Below are positions 1 through 10,650 of a DNA stretch of 64,000 nucleotides, piece by piece. Under the pieces are notes generated by a model. It made no database searches. It was given only the letters and a program-made list of their open reading frames with translations, and was not told the DNA's origin. The stretch covers positions 372,001-436,000 of the forward strand of contig NZ_CP085524.1 of assembly GCF_004353525.1 (NCBI RefSeq). The letters run 5' to 3'. How positions within the stretch are numbered: the stretch's first letter is position 1; each line of letters opens with the position of its first letter. Made by a program: the position numbers and the translations under genes. This DNA comes from Zhaonella formicivorans (GTDB lineage: Bacteria > Bacillota > DUOV01 > Zhaonellaceae).

Positions 1-99
1 AACAATCTTTTGGAAGTTGTTAAAAACAAAGCAGCTTGCCAAGCCGGCTACAATAATGTGGTTATAGCTTCTGTAGCTTCATTGAAAGCTTCTGCGTAA
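1..99 (+). CDS. Oxalate oxidoreductase gamma subunit, C-terminal tail (partial)
   Basis: Only the last 32 codons are inside the window, ending in TAA at 97-99. The short tail (NNLLEVVKNKAACQAGYN...) has no diagnostic motif by itself. It is assigned from position: it lies 36 bases before a delta ferredoxin subunit and in the same direction as the alpha and beta subunits, the usual gamma-delta-alpha-beta order of 2-oxoacid:ferredoxin oxidoreductases. The gamma subunit would hold the CoA-binding or equivalent domain. Its start and most of the protein lie upstream. Confidence 0.6.
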   Translation, partial: NNLLEVVKNKAACQAGYNNVVIASVASLKASA

Positions 100-134
100 T
101 TAAAGCGAGATAAAATAGAGGAGGTGCCAAGAGA

Positions 135-431
135 ATGTCTGCTAAGCATTTTACTGTTGCCGATGTACCATTTGCCGGAACTGTACCCTCACCTAAAACC
201 GAAAATGAAGGGATGATAACCGGCCACTGGCGCGTAAGACGGCCGATCATCGACAGGGATAAGTGCACCGAGTGCTTAACCTGTTGGATTAGCTGCCCCG
301 ACGCTTGTATTGCACAAACTGACGACGGTCTGGTCTGGAATTTTAAATACTGTAAGGGATGTGGCCTGTGTACAGAAAATTGTCCCGTAGGGGCAATCAC
401 AAACGTTCCAGAACTGGAATTTAATGATTAA
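135..431 (+). CDS. Oxalate/2-oxoacid oxidoreductase delta subunit (2x[4Fe-4S] ferredoxin)
   Basis: A 98-residue protein with two complete 4Fe-4S motifs in its second half: CTECLTCWISCP (about residues 43-54) and CKGCGLCTENCP (about 75-86). In this enzyme family the delta subunit carries electrons from the internal cluster of the beta subunit to external ferredoxin. ATG start is preceded by AGAGGAGG. The alpha gene follows after 24 bases. In the characterised Moorella oxalate oxidoreductase gamma and delta are, as I recall, one fused chain; here delta is a separate gene. Confidence 0.9.
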   Translation: MSAKHFTVADVPFAGTVPSPKTENEGMITGHWRVRRPIIDRDKCTECLTCWISCPDACIAQTDDGLVWNFKYCKGCGLCTENCPVGAITNVPELEFND

Positions 432-455
432 CAGTATAATGGGGAGGTGAATTTC

Positions 456-2625
<2,170 letters not shown>

Positions 2626-2649
2626 TTATAGTAAAATCAGTAAAACAAC

Positions 2650-2686
2650 ACCCCGGGCGTCTCTAAGGAGACGCTTGGGGATTTTG
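2650..2686 (+). terminator. Rho-independent terminator of the oxalate oxidoreductase operon
   Basis: CCCCGGGCGTCTC-taag-GAGACGCTTGGGG forms a 13-bp GC-rich stem with a 4-base loop, followed by ATTTTG. It lies directly after the beta subunit stop codon. Confidence 0.85.
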
Positions 2687-2689
2687 TCG

Positions 2690-2992
2690 TGTCCATAACT
2701 TTAATATAGCCAACCCAAGGTAATTAATTATTGATAATACCAACAGCGCAGACAATTATCTAAAAATTTCGATTTATTATATGCTTTTGTGTTGTTACTA
2801 TATTTAGGCGAGAGAAATTTCTAGAAAGACTAGCGTTACTTCCTCATCATACCCGTCTACAGAGAATACCAAGCCGTAATAATAGTTTGTGATTAGGAGT
2901 ATTGACTAGCCTAAACATATGACAGCTTGTACGGCAAAAAAGACGGCAAAAGGTTGCGCTTCAACCTGAGTTTTTATGGAGGAGGATAACAA
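2690..2992. other. Intergenic region upstream of lctP, no gene seen
   Basis: About 300 AT-rich bases between the terminator and the first lactate permease. I see no coding frame, no convincing -35/-10 pair and no hairpin riboswitch. A GG/GC pair near 2950-2970 resembles a sigma-54 promoter but the spacing is 9, not 10, so I do not call it. The strong ribosome site GGAGGAGG at 2979-2986 belongs to lctP. Confidence 0.5.
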
Positions 2993-4585
2993 ATGCAAGG
3001 TTTACCGGACTTGACAATAGGGAGATGGCTCATCGCCTGGATACCCATCGTGTTAGTGCTGGTTCTGATGATGGGATTTCGCTGGAGTGGCGGAAAATCC
3101 GGCGCTGTAGCCTGGGTAGCGTCCTTAATTGTAGGTGCTTTATTTTTCGGTGGAGACATGGATATTTTAGCTTCAGGAACTATTAAAGGATTATGGACAA
3201 CAGTATTTGTATTGTACTTAATCTGGGGAGCCATGACGTTATATAACGTAGTTGACGTGACCGGTAGTTTTAAAGTGATAGCATCAACATTTACCCGACT
3301 TACCCACGGCAATAAGTTACTGCAGCTTTTGGTGCTGGGCTGGGCTTTTCCGTCTTTTGTTCAAGGTGTCTGCGGTTTTGGTGTACCTGTTGCTGTAGGA
3401 TCGCCACTATTAGTCGGTTTAGGATTTGACCCGATTGTAGCAGTTGTTACAGCTTTAATTGGGCACTCATGGTCAGTTACCTTTGGATCGCTTGGTTCCT
3501 CTTATTCAGTTTTGGTACGTTTGACAGATCTTGACCCCACCAGGCTAGCCACTTTTGGCGCATTGTTCTTAGGAATTGCCTGTTTAATGGTCGGCTTTTG
3601 CATCGCTCACTACTATAACGGTTGGAAGGGAATTAAAGACGGTTTGCCAGCTGTTTTACTAATTGGTGGTACCATGGCAATTGTGCTAAACATAATGGCC
3701 AATTTCGTCACCCCGTACGTTGCATCGTTTACCGCCGGTATTTGCGGGTTATTGGTAGGAGGGCTTGTAGTCACCAAGTTAAAAGCTTATAAACCAAAAG
3801 AAGAGGCAACAATTGAGTATGAGAAAGAACCGTTTAGTTTTGCTACAGCATTTTCTGCTTATTTTATCCTCATAGCCGTAGTTTTTGCAATTTACCTAAT
3901 CAAACCTGTGAAGGATTATTTAAGTGACTTATGGGTTTTAGGCTTGCCATTTCCCGAAACCCAAACAGTATTTGGTTTTACAAACGAATCGGCAAAAAAA
4001 TATTCATCTATCAAAATGTTTACCGCTCCAGGGACGTTGATCTTTACATCTGCTTTTTTGGCGTATTTGTACTATCGCTCCAGGAAGCTTTGGCCTGAGG
4101 GCGGAGGAAAAATGGTGCTGAACAGGGCCGTAAAACAAGCTATTGGAGCTACAGTTACTGTGCTCACTATGAGTATGATGGCCGTAGTAATGATGGAGAC
4201 AGGAATGACAACTTACCTGGCTCATGGTATGGCCAAATATACCGGTGCTGCTTACGCCGTAATCTCCCCCTTTATTGGAGTATTGGGGGCATTTATGACC
4301 GGAAGCAATACCAACTCCAACATATTATTTACCGGTTTACAGAGAGAAGTAGCTACTTTGCTGGCAATTAGCCCCTTTGTAATCTTGGGCTTACAAACTA
4401 CCGGCGGTGCTATTGGCAATATGTTCTGCCCGATGAACGTGGCACTTGGTACCGGGGTAACCAATACTGTGGGCCGTGAAGGGGAGTGCTTGAAAGCTAC
4501 AACAGTTTATACTATTATTCAGTGTTTGGTCGTTGGTGTTTTGGCTTGGTTAATGCTCTACGTATTCTTCCCGGGGATTAAGTAA
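2993..4585 (+). CDS. lctP: L-lactate/glycolate permease family protein (LctP), intact copy
   Basis: 530-residue polytopic membrane protein of the LctP family (TC 2.A.14), proton-coupled importers of lactate and glycolate. Family-typical segments include the N-terminal WLIAWIPI stretch, FPSFVQGVCGFGVPVA, GHSWSVTFGSLGSSYSVL and FMTGSNTNSNILF. Start ATG 2993 follows GGAGGAGG. It sits between an oxalate oxidoreductase operon and a carbonic anhydrase, so a C2 acid (glycolate, glyoxylate or oxalate) is a reasonable alternative to lactate; no lactate dehydrogenase is nearby. A second copy at 8126-11370 is broken by an insertion sequence. Confidence 0.85.
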   Translation: MQGLPDLTIGRWLIAWIPIVLVLVLMMGFRWSGGKSGAVAWVASLIVGALFFGGDMDILASGTIKGLWTTVFVLYLIWGAMTLYNVVDVTGSFKVIASTFTRLTHGNKLLQLLVLGWAFPSFVQGVCGFGVPVAVGSPLLVGLGFDPIVAVVTALIGHSWSVTFGSLGSSYSVLVRLTDLDPTRLATFGALFLGIACLMVGFCIAHYYNGWKGIKDGLPAVLLIGGTMAIVLNIMANFVTPYVASFTAGICGLLVGGLVVTKLKAYKPKEEATIEYEKEPFSFATAFSAYFILIAVVFAIYLIKPVKDYLSDLWVLGLPFPETQTVFGFTNESAKKYSSIKMFTAPGTLIFTSAFLAYLYYRSRKLWPEGGGKMVLNRAVKQAIGATVTVLTMSMMAVVMMETGMTTYLAHGMAKYTGAAYAVISPFIGVLGAFMTGSNTNSNILFTGLQREVATLLAISPFVILGLQTTGGAIGNMFCPMNVALGTGVTNTVGREGECLKATTVYTIIQCLVVGVLAWLMLYVFFPGIK

Positions 4586-4600
4586 GTGGGGGTGAAGGTA

Positions 4601-4819
4601 ATGAGTCAAACTCATGCGCAAACCGGTACATCGCAGGTTCAAAAAAGTGAGCCGTTTAAAAAGAAATATAAGCTGCAAGGCATGGTAGCTTCAGTTATAA
4701 TCATGTGGCTTGATTTTATTGTGATTTATCTTGGCTTGACCAACGGTAATTCCTCCTTAATGTCTTTTGGGATGTTTATCATGTTTGTAGCAGCGGCCAT
4801 TGCATACTATTTCGCTTAA
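4601..4819 (+). CDS. Small membrane protein paired with LctP (copy 1)
   Basis: 72 residues from ATG 4601 (GGGGGTGAAGG before it; a GTG at 4586 is less likely). A polar N-terminal 25 residues is followed by the segment PFKKKYKLQG and two hydrophobic helices, VIIMWLDFIVIYLGL and MFIMFVAAAIAYYF. Starts 15 bases after lctP. A close relative follows the second lctP copy at 11394, so gene pairing is conserved through the duplication. I do not recognise a named family; a small accessory subunit of the permease is the obvious inference, comparable to small subunits of other acid transporters. Confidence 0.75.
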   Translation: MSQTHAQTGTSQVQKSEPFKKKYKLQGMVASVIIMWLDFIVIYLGLTNGNSSLMSFGMFIMFVAAAIAYYFA

Positions 4820-4893
4820 CCAATGATCCGCATTTTGCAGGCAAGCAAGCGCGGTTAGACAGGACACGACTATCTTTTTACAGGAGGTAGCTA

Positions 4894-5421
4894 ATGCTTT
4901 TAGAGCAAATCCTGGCAGCAAATGTCAAATTTTGTGCCCAATATATTCCGCAACAATTATCGCCCAATCCTAGAAGGAGGCTAGCAGTCTTAACCTGTAT
5001 GGATTGCAGGTTAAGCGGAATACTGGAAGCTGCAATGGGGTTAGATACCGGTGATGCGATTTTTCTAAAAAATGCCGGTAACCGGGTGCTAAATAACGAA
5101 GATGTTGTTCGTAGTCTGGCAGCTGCCGTATATGAATTAGGAGTTGATGAGATAATTGTTGTTGGTCATACTAAGTGTGGCATGAAAAATATTGAAGGCA
5201 CTGCGATATTGCAGCAGATGGTTAAACGGGGGGTGGTAACTGGTTTAAAACCTGCTGAGATTGAAGAATGGCTCGGCAAAATACAAGATGAAGAAACAAA
5301 TATTAAAGAGGCAGTGCAACAGTTGCAGAGTTCTAAATGGTTGCCGAAAGATTTGTCTATCCATGGACTGCTTTTAGATATATCAACCTTCCGGTTAAAA
5401 AAGGTAGTCAGCGGTTACTAA
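4894..5421 (+). CDS. Beta-class carbonic anhydrase
   Basis: 175 residues. The Zn ligands and catalytic dyad of the beta class are all visible: Cys35-x-Asp37-x-Arg39 (TCMDCR), His92 and Cys95 (VVGHTKCGM). It interconverts CO2 and bicarbonate in the cytoplasm. ACAGGAGG lies before ATG 4894. Placed between the permease pair and a ClC channel, it may deal with CO2 released by oxalate cleavage upstream, though it is not in that operon. Short length is typical of the minimal beta carbonic anhydrases of clostridia and archaea. Confidence 0.9.
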   Translation: MLLEQILAANVKFCAQYIPQQLSPNPRRRLAVLTCMDCRLSGILEAAMGLDTGDAIFLKNAGNRVLNNEDVVRSLAAAVYELGVDEIIVVGHTKCGMKNIEGTAILQQMVKRGVVTGLKPAEIEEWLGKIQDEETNIKEAVQQLQSSKWLPKDLSIHGLLLDISTFRLKKVVSGY

Positions 5422-5433
5422 TTCCAAAGGGAG

Positions 5434-6759
5434 GTGGCAGGTATACTTAAGCATGGTACCTCCCTCAAAAACTCCTTTTGGGTCATAATGAGTATAATTT
5501 TGTTGGGGATCTTCACAGGACTCGCGGCAGTTCTATTTAAGCTCCTGATTAAGTTTTTTTCACAGCTGTTTTTTCAGCATCTTTACAATGCCGTTTTGTT
5601 TTTAAGCTCTTACGCTATCGTTTTATTGCCGGCAACAGGCGGATTAATCATTGGGATAGCTAAAAAAATTCTTGTTGGTGATTTCAAAAACGTTAGCGTA
5701 TCGGGGTTAATTGCCGGACTGGCCGAAGGCAAGAATTTCATTCCCCCAGAGGTAGTTTGGTGGCAGCTCTTGGCTGCTTCCATTACTATGGGCTCCGGGG
5801 GATCGGTTGGTCCGGAAGGTCCTGCGATTTTAATGGGTTGTGCCATTGGCTCGGTTTTTGCAAGCAGAATCAGTTGTTCTTCCCAAGAACAGCAGAGCCT
5901 GATTGCCGCAGGTGCGGCAGGAGGTATTGCGGCCAGTTTCAATGCGCCTTTAGCGGGCGCAATATTTGCTCAAGAAGTTATCTTAGGTGACTTTCGGAGA
6001 AAAAGTTTTTTAGCATGTGCGTTAAGTTCGGTGACTGCAACTTATATTGCCCACTTATTTTACACTACCGAACCGGTTTTTGATCTACCTTCAAATTTAT
6101 TGCTGCAGTTTTCGCACCTTTATCTTTTCCCTATCCTCGGTATTTTAGCAGGAATATATGGGGCTTTTTTTATAAGGTTCTTTCATTATGTAGGGCAATT
6201 GTGGCACGGGCGTTGTCCAATCCAGTCATGGTTAAAGCCAGCAGCTGGTGGTATAGCGGTAGGTATAATAGGTTTATTTTTGCCAGAAGCCTTAGGGGAG
6301 GGGCACGAAGTAATGCAGTTGGCATTGCTTGGCGGTTTATCCACATTAACACTTTTTGTCCTGACTCTTGGTAAAGCAGTCACCACCTCTCTCAGTTTGG
6401 GTTCGGGAGCAGTCGGCGGAATTTTTGCACCTACTTTATTTCTTGGGATAATGCTGGGAGGAGTTTTTGGGGCTGGTATTAAAATGGCTACCGGCGCAGA
6501 TCTAGTTGGGGGATTTGCTGTTGTCGGTATGGCGGCAGTTTTTGCCGCGGTTTTTAAAGCTCCCGTAACTGCCATTTTGATGACTTTTGAACTTACTAGA
6601 AATTACCATTTAATAATGCCTGTGATTTTGACTTCGATAATTGCAACTTATGTCAGCGCTGCTATTGAAACTGAGTCTATCTACACCTTTAAGTTGGCAA
6701 AAATGGGCATGGATCTCAGACACTATCATCCCTATCTGGGAAAAGTTCATAGCGGCTAA
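5434..6759 (+). CDS. ClC-family chloride channel / anion antiporter
   Basis: 441 residues, about 10-12 hydrophobic segments, no C-terminal CBS domains. Motifs of the ClC selectivity filter are present: GSGGSVGPEGPAILMG (in place of the classical GSGIP and GKEGP), AGAAGGIAASFNAPLAG and the later GAVGGIFAPTLFLG. Start is GTG 5434 overlapping its GGGAGG site, 12 bases after the carbonic anhydrase, so the two are probably cotranscribed. Linked with carbonic anhydrase, it could carry bicarbonate or another anion; the sequence cannot decide channel versus proton antiporter. Confidence 0.85.
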   Translation: MAGILKHGTSLKNSFWVIMSIILLGIFTGLAAVLFKLLIKFFSQLFFQHLYNAVLFLSSYAIVLLPATGGLIIGIAKKILVGDFKNVSVSGLIAGLAEGKNFIPPEVVWWQLLAASITMGSGGSVGPEGPAILMGCAIGSVFASRISCSSQEQQSLIAAGAAGGIAASFNAPLAGAIFAQEVILGDFRRKSFLACALSSVTATYIAHLFYTTEPVFDLPSNLLLQFSHLYLFPILGILAGIYGAFFIRFFHYVGQLWHGRCPIQSWLKPAAGGIAVGIIGLFLPEALGEGHEVMQLALLGGLSTLTLFVLTLGKAVTTSLSLGSGAVGGIFAPTLFLGIMLGGVFGAGIKMATGADLVGGFAVVGMAAVFAAVFKAPVTAILMTFELTRNYHLIMPVILTSIIATYVSAAIETESIYTFKLAKMGMDLRHYHPYLGKVHSG

Positions 6760-6849
6760 CCGGGTTTGTTTTAGCAGACGGCTTCCGCCGGTCCTAAAGA
6801 GGATTGGAATTGCTATGGTGCAAGCCATGTTTTTCAAGGAGTGTATAGA

Positions 6850-7773
6850 ATGAATATCTTAATAACCGGAGGCGGGGGTTCGGTAGGAACTTACCTGACC
6901 AGCCATTTTCTTGCAGAAGGTCATAACATTCGGGTGCTGGATCCACAACCGGAGAAACTACAGTCATTAAATAGCAAAAGTTTAGAAATAATTAAAGCCA
7001 GTACCTTGGAAAGAGCTGTTTTGACAAAAATCGTGACCGGTGTTGACGCAGTTATCCACTGTGCTTGGTCTTTTTCCGACAGTCCGGAAGATGTGTTTCA
7101 AAGGGACATCGGTGGATTAATCAATTTGTTAACAGTAACTGCAGAAGAAGGAGTAAAAACATTTTGCAACCTTAGTTCCGCCATAGTTTACGGGTTGCCT
7201 GTAACAGAAACCATAGCAGAGGAGCATCCTTGCTTGGTTGAGAGAGCAAGAAAACCGGTTTATGCCTTAGGGAAGCTCGCTTCTGAAAAATTATGTGCCA
7301 TCTACGCCCAAGCTAACAGCTTCTCCTGTTTCAGCATTCGTTTTTGGTGGGGGTTTGCGGAAGAAATTGGCGGAAAACATTTAAGGGAAATGATTAAGGC
7401 AGCGCGAGAGGGACAGAATTTAGAAGTTCCGGCAGGCGCCGGCGGTAGTTTTTTACATTTTATGGATTTGGCTGCTGTTCTAAGTGGGATGCTCCATGGG
7501 GGTACCAAACTGGACGGCGTTTATAACTTAGCTTCGTTTTATGTAACCTGGGAAGAAATTGCCGCCATGATCAGGGAGATAGTTGGCCGGAAGATTGAAG
7601 TAATAGCGGTGCCGCGAGAGTCATGGCAAGGAAGTACCTTCCTGGCGGACAGGTGGGAGCTGGCAACAGGTAAGGCCCAAACGGAGCTTGGCTTTAAAGA
7701 GAAATTAGCGCCGGAGGAATATAAAAACTTGTTGAGGCAGGCAATTAAGCGCTGTGCTGAAAACCTTGTGTAA
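6850..7773 (+). CDS. NAD-dependent epimerase/dehydratase (extended SDR)
   Basis: 307 residues from ATG 6850 (AAGGAG nine bases before). Begins with a Rossmann fold, MNILITGGGGSVGTYL, and ends like other extended short-chain reductases. The Tyr-x3-Lys catalytic pair is seen as YALGK near residue 138. Substrate cannot be told; sugar-nucleotide epimerases and nucleoside-diphosphate-sugar dehydratases are the commonest members. It stands alone, between the ClC gene and an RNA-like element, and has no sugar-metabolism neighbours. Confidence 0.75.
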   Translation: MNILITGGGGSVGTYLTSHFLAEGHNIRVLDPQPEKLQSLNSKSLEIIKASTLERAVLTKIVTGVDAVIHCAWSFSDSPEDVFQRDIGGLINLLTVTAEEGVKTFCNLSSAIVYGLPVTETIAEEHPCLVERARKPVYALGKLASEKLCAIYAQANSFSCFSIRFWWGFAEEIGGKHLREMIKAAREGQNLEVPAGAGGSFLHFMDLAAVLSGMLHGGTKLDGVYNLASFYVTWEEIAAMIREIVGRKIEVIAVPRESWQGSTFLADRWELATGKAQTELGFKEKLAPEEYKNLLRQAIKRCAENLV

Positions 7774-7800
7774 TTACGTAATACCTTGGGGAATTACCGG

Positions 7801-7946
7801 GGTTCAGATTGTCAACACACTTTAATAGGAGTCGAAAGTATTATGGAGGGGGACTGGTTTCGCTCTAGGCTGGCTGCTCTGCCGCCGCTAACGGCGTGCG
7901 AGCTTGTCCAGAGCGAAATAATACATTCGAGCTTTGGCTACAAGCT
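7801..7946 (+). ncRNA. Structured RNA-like element, short copy (copy 3)
   Basis: Shares the core TATTATGGAG-GGGACTGGTTT...CTAGGCTGGC and the closing stem with the reverse-strand elements near 39.6 and 52.5 kb. The stem is TCGAAAGTATTAT (about 7831-7843) against ATAATACATTCGA (about 7918-7930). It lacks the roughly 70-base arm containing GGGGACA...TGTCCCC found in the other copies. A perfect intrinsic terminator follows at once, as expected for an independent small RNA. No convincing protein is encoded. Family not recognised; the raiA-type RNAs of Firmicutes are one candidate, unverified. Confidence 0.6.
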
Positions 7947-7974
7947 AAACCTTGGGAATTCCCAAGGTTTTTTG
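7947..7974 (+). terminator. Terminator after RNA-like element copy 3
   Basis: AAACCTTGGGAA directly faces TTCCCAAGGTTT, a 12-bp perfect palindrome, followed by TTTG. It lies right behind the RNA-like element and before the second lctP. Confidence 0.85.
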
Positions 7975-9136
7975 TTTGAAAAAAACCATATAAGTACCAT
8001 CCTATCCGGATATTTTTTATATGGCGATAACATATATAATTAGTAAATTGCAAAGGGGGGTGGCAGTGGTGTAAGCGTTTTGAATGATTATAGTCGGCAA
8101 CCTAATTTAGAGGGGAGGCATCAAAGTGCAAGGTTTACCTGAATTGACTGTGGGTAGGTGGCTAATTGCTTGGATCCCTATTCTGGTTGTGCTGATTTTA
8201 ATGATGGGTTTTCGCTGGAGCGGTGGTAAATCAGGTGCTGTTTCCTGGGTGGCATCGATCATAATCGGCTATTTCTTCTTCGGTGGTGACTTGGATATTT
8301 TAGCTTCAGGGACTATTAAGGGATTGTGGACTACGGTGTGGGTATTGTACATCATTTGGGGTGCAATGACTTTATATAATGTGGTAGATGTTACGGGCAG
8401 TTTTAAAGTTATAGCTTCTACATTTACCCGGCTAACTCATGGTAACAAACTGTTGCAGCTATTAGTTTTAGGCTGGGCTTTTCCTTCTTTTATTCAAGGC
8501 GTTTGTGGATTTGGAGTTCCTGTAGCAGTAAGTTCTCCATTATTAGTAGGGTTAGGTTTTGATCCAATCTTGGCCGTAGTTACAGCGTTAATCGGGCACT
8601 CTTGGGCTGTGACATTCGGTTCTTTAGGTTCTTCCTACTCAGTATTAGTTCGTTTGACCGATCTCGATCCTACTAGACTGGCTACCTTTGGAGCTCTATT
8701 CTTAGGGATTTGCTGTTTAATGGTAGGGTGGAGCATCTCTCATTACTATGGCGGTTGGAAAGGAATTAAAGAGGGTACACCGGCTGTTCTTATAATTGGA
8801 ATAACTATGGCTGTCATACTAAACATTATGGCAAATTTCGTTACTCCCTATGTAGCTTCTTTTACAGCCGGAATCGCAGGCTTATTAGTTGGGGGACTTG
8901 TGGTAACAAAACTTGAAGTTTATAAACCTAAGGAAGGATTACTACTTGAGCAGGGCAATGAACCTTTTAAATTTACTACTGCTTTTTCCGCTTATTTTAG
9001 TACGAAAATAAATTTGAAATATTCTTTAACAACTGCATATGGCAACCAGGATAACCCGTAAAAAGGTAATAATTAACTAGCCAATGCAGATCTTGCATCA
9101 GTGAAATTAATTCTTTTGGAAAAACCATTGTAGCTG

Positions 9137-10384
9137 TTAAGCAACCTCGTGGGGTTCTATCACCTCCAGACCTAGTTTCTTAGCTTCAGCAATAATCCTT
9201 TTAACTCGGAACTTTTCCTGTTTTTGTTTGGCTTTTTCAAAGGATGTTTCATCGTAATCAGCATCATTTTTTAACAGGTTGTATATTATTACGAGAACTT
9301 TTCTGGCTAATGCAACAAGAGCTTTTTTGGCGCCACGGCGTTGTTTGATTTTCCAATACCAGGATGATAAGTAGCTTTGACGTATTCGGGTGATGCACCA
9401 AGCAACTTCACATAGGATCCGTTTTAAATAGGTGTTACCGTTGGTGGTACGAGTGGACTTTTTTTTTCCTGCACTTTCATTGTTACCGGGGCTTAAGCCC
9501 GCCCAGGAACAGATATGTTCAGCGGTTTTAAAACGACTCATATCAATTCCGATTTCCGCCAAAATGGCTGCTGCTGCAGTTTTATCAATGCCCGGTATGC
9601 CGTCTAGTTGCTCTAGTTGTCTTTGATACTGAGCCAGTTTTTCTTCTAAGTTTTGCTCTACTTGACGGAGATGCTCGTAATGCTGATCTAGCCAACCTAA
9701 CAATAGCTTTAGAAACTCTCTTTGATGAACATCCATTTTGCCATTGACAGCCTGTTTGATCTCATGGAGCTTATTCTTAGCACGCCCCTTTACAAAATTC
9801 TCTACTTCCCGGGCGGATATTTTCCCATGGTGGCTAAGATGATCCATAATCGCCCGGCCCGATACGCCGAAGATATCGGTCAGGAAGGTAGAGAGCTTAA
9901 AGCCGCAGCTTTGTAAGTGTTTTTCGATCCGGTTTTTCTGTGACGTAATTTCCTCGATGATACTTTTGCGGTACCGGGTCAGATTACGGAGTTCCCGGAT
10001 TGGTTTGGAGGGAACAAAACTTCCTTCTAATAATCCGGCACGCAAAAGGGTAGCTATCCATTCGGCGTCCTTCATGTCGGTCTTTTTACCGGGTACATTT
10101 TTCATATGCCGGGCATTGGCAACAATCAAAACCATACTGCCGTCAAAGGCTTCTTCCAACACGTTATATACAGGCTGCCAATAGATGCCGGTGCTTTCCA
10201 TTGCAACATGCCGACAGTTCTCATTTTCTAGCCAAACTTTCATTTCATCTAGCCCGGCAAGAAGGGTGGAAAAGGTGCGGATGGTTTTAACCGGTTCCCC
10301 GTCAACATTGCCTTTTAATAGGCAGGCTACAACCGTTTCTTTGTGGACATCAAGACCACAACATATTTCCAGGATGTCTTGCAT
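9137..10384 (-). CDS. IS110-family transposase (DEDD recombinase)
   Basis: 415 residues. The N-terminal RuvC-like DEDD domain opens with CGLDVHKETVVACL and includes AMESTGIYWQPVYNVLEE and DMKDAEWIATLLRAG; a coiled middle follows; the C-terminal Transposase_20 part contains LDGIPGIDKTAAAAILAEIG and WAGLSPGNNESAGKKK with the catalytic-serine region. ATG at 10384 is chosen because AGGAGTGAG precedes it on the minus strand; a longer frame up to 10510 has no ribosome site and no family similarity. It acts as an RNA-guided recombinase in characterised relatives. Confidence 0.92.
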   Translation of the reverse strand: MQDILEICCGLDVHKETVVACLLKGNVDGEPVKTIRTFSTLLAGLDEMKVWLENENCRHVAMESTGIYWQPVYNVLEEAFDGSMVLIVANARHMKNVPGKKTDMKDAEWIATLLRAGLLEGSFVPSKPIRELRNLTRYRKSIIEEITSQKNRIEKHLQSCGFKLSTFLTDIFGVSGRAIMDHLSHHGKISAREVENFVKGRAKNKLHEIKQAVNGKMDVHQREFLKLLLGWLDQHYEHLRQVEQNLEEKLAQYQRQLEQLDGIPGIDKTAAAAILAEIGIDMSRFKTAEHICSWAGLSPGNNESAGKKKSTRTTNGNTYLKRILCEVAWCITRIRQSYLSSWYWKIKQRRGAKKALVALARKVLVIIYNLLKNDADYDETSFEKAKQKQEKFRVKRIIAEAKKLGLEVIEPHEVA

Positions 10385-10650
10385 GTAACTCACTCCTGCT
10401 CCAAAGAATTTCAGGGATGATTGCTCGAGAAATAAAGATTTTAGTACCCGTGCTGTTCCCAAGTCCTTAAGAACAAGGGGCGACAATTGGCTGTGCTCAA
10501 AAGCAATCAAGTTAGGTTATTTAACGAGGTTATACCATCAAAATAAAATCAACCTTTGTCCCTGATAATTTCAATGTAGCAAAAAATCCAACCTTTGCAA
10601 TAACTTAGCTAATTTTCATGATTGGTTGTGCCTTCCAGGCATGGGTGGTT
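10385..10650 (-). ncRNA. Candidate bridge RNA region of the IS110 element
   Basis: Non-coding part of the element upstream of the transposase, the location of the bridge RNA in IS110-group elements. On the transposase strand it holds GATTTTATTTTGAT (complement of about 10537-10550), which matches the reconstructed insertion site TATTTTATTTTAAT at 12 of 14 positions. The match is AT-rich and could be chance, and I did not resolve the two guide loops. Boundaries of the RNA are unknown. Confidence 0.4.

Larger units (their letters stand above)
8999..10650 (-). mobile_element. IS110-type insertion sequence inside lctP
   Basis: A 1,652-bp insertion defined by comparison with the intact paralogue. 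It has one transposase gene on the minus strand, about 138 non-coding bases on the left and about 266 on the right, upstream of the transposase. No terminal inverted repeats or long target duplication are seen, as is usual for IS110. Both junctions share TTA, so the exact edge is ambiguous by up to three bases. The long non-coding stretch upstream of the transposase is where IS110-group elements encode their bridge (seek) RNA. Confidence 0.9.

Noticed and set aside
2948-2972. Possible sigma-54 promoter before lctP (GGCAAAAGGTTGC)
   Set aside because: GG to GC spacing is 9, not 10, and no TGCC-N8-GGCA site lies upstream.
7786-8043. Open frames of 62-85 codons on both strands around 7.8-8.05 kb
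   Set aside because: They overlap the RNA-like element and its perfect terminator, lack ribosome sites and have no recognisable sequence.
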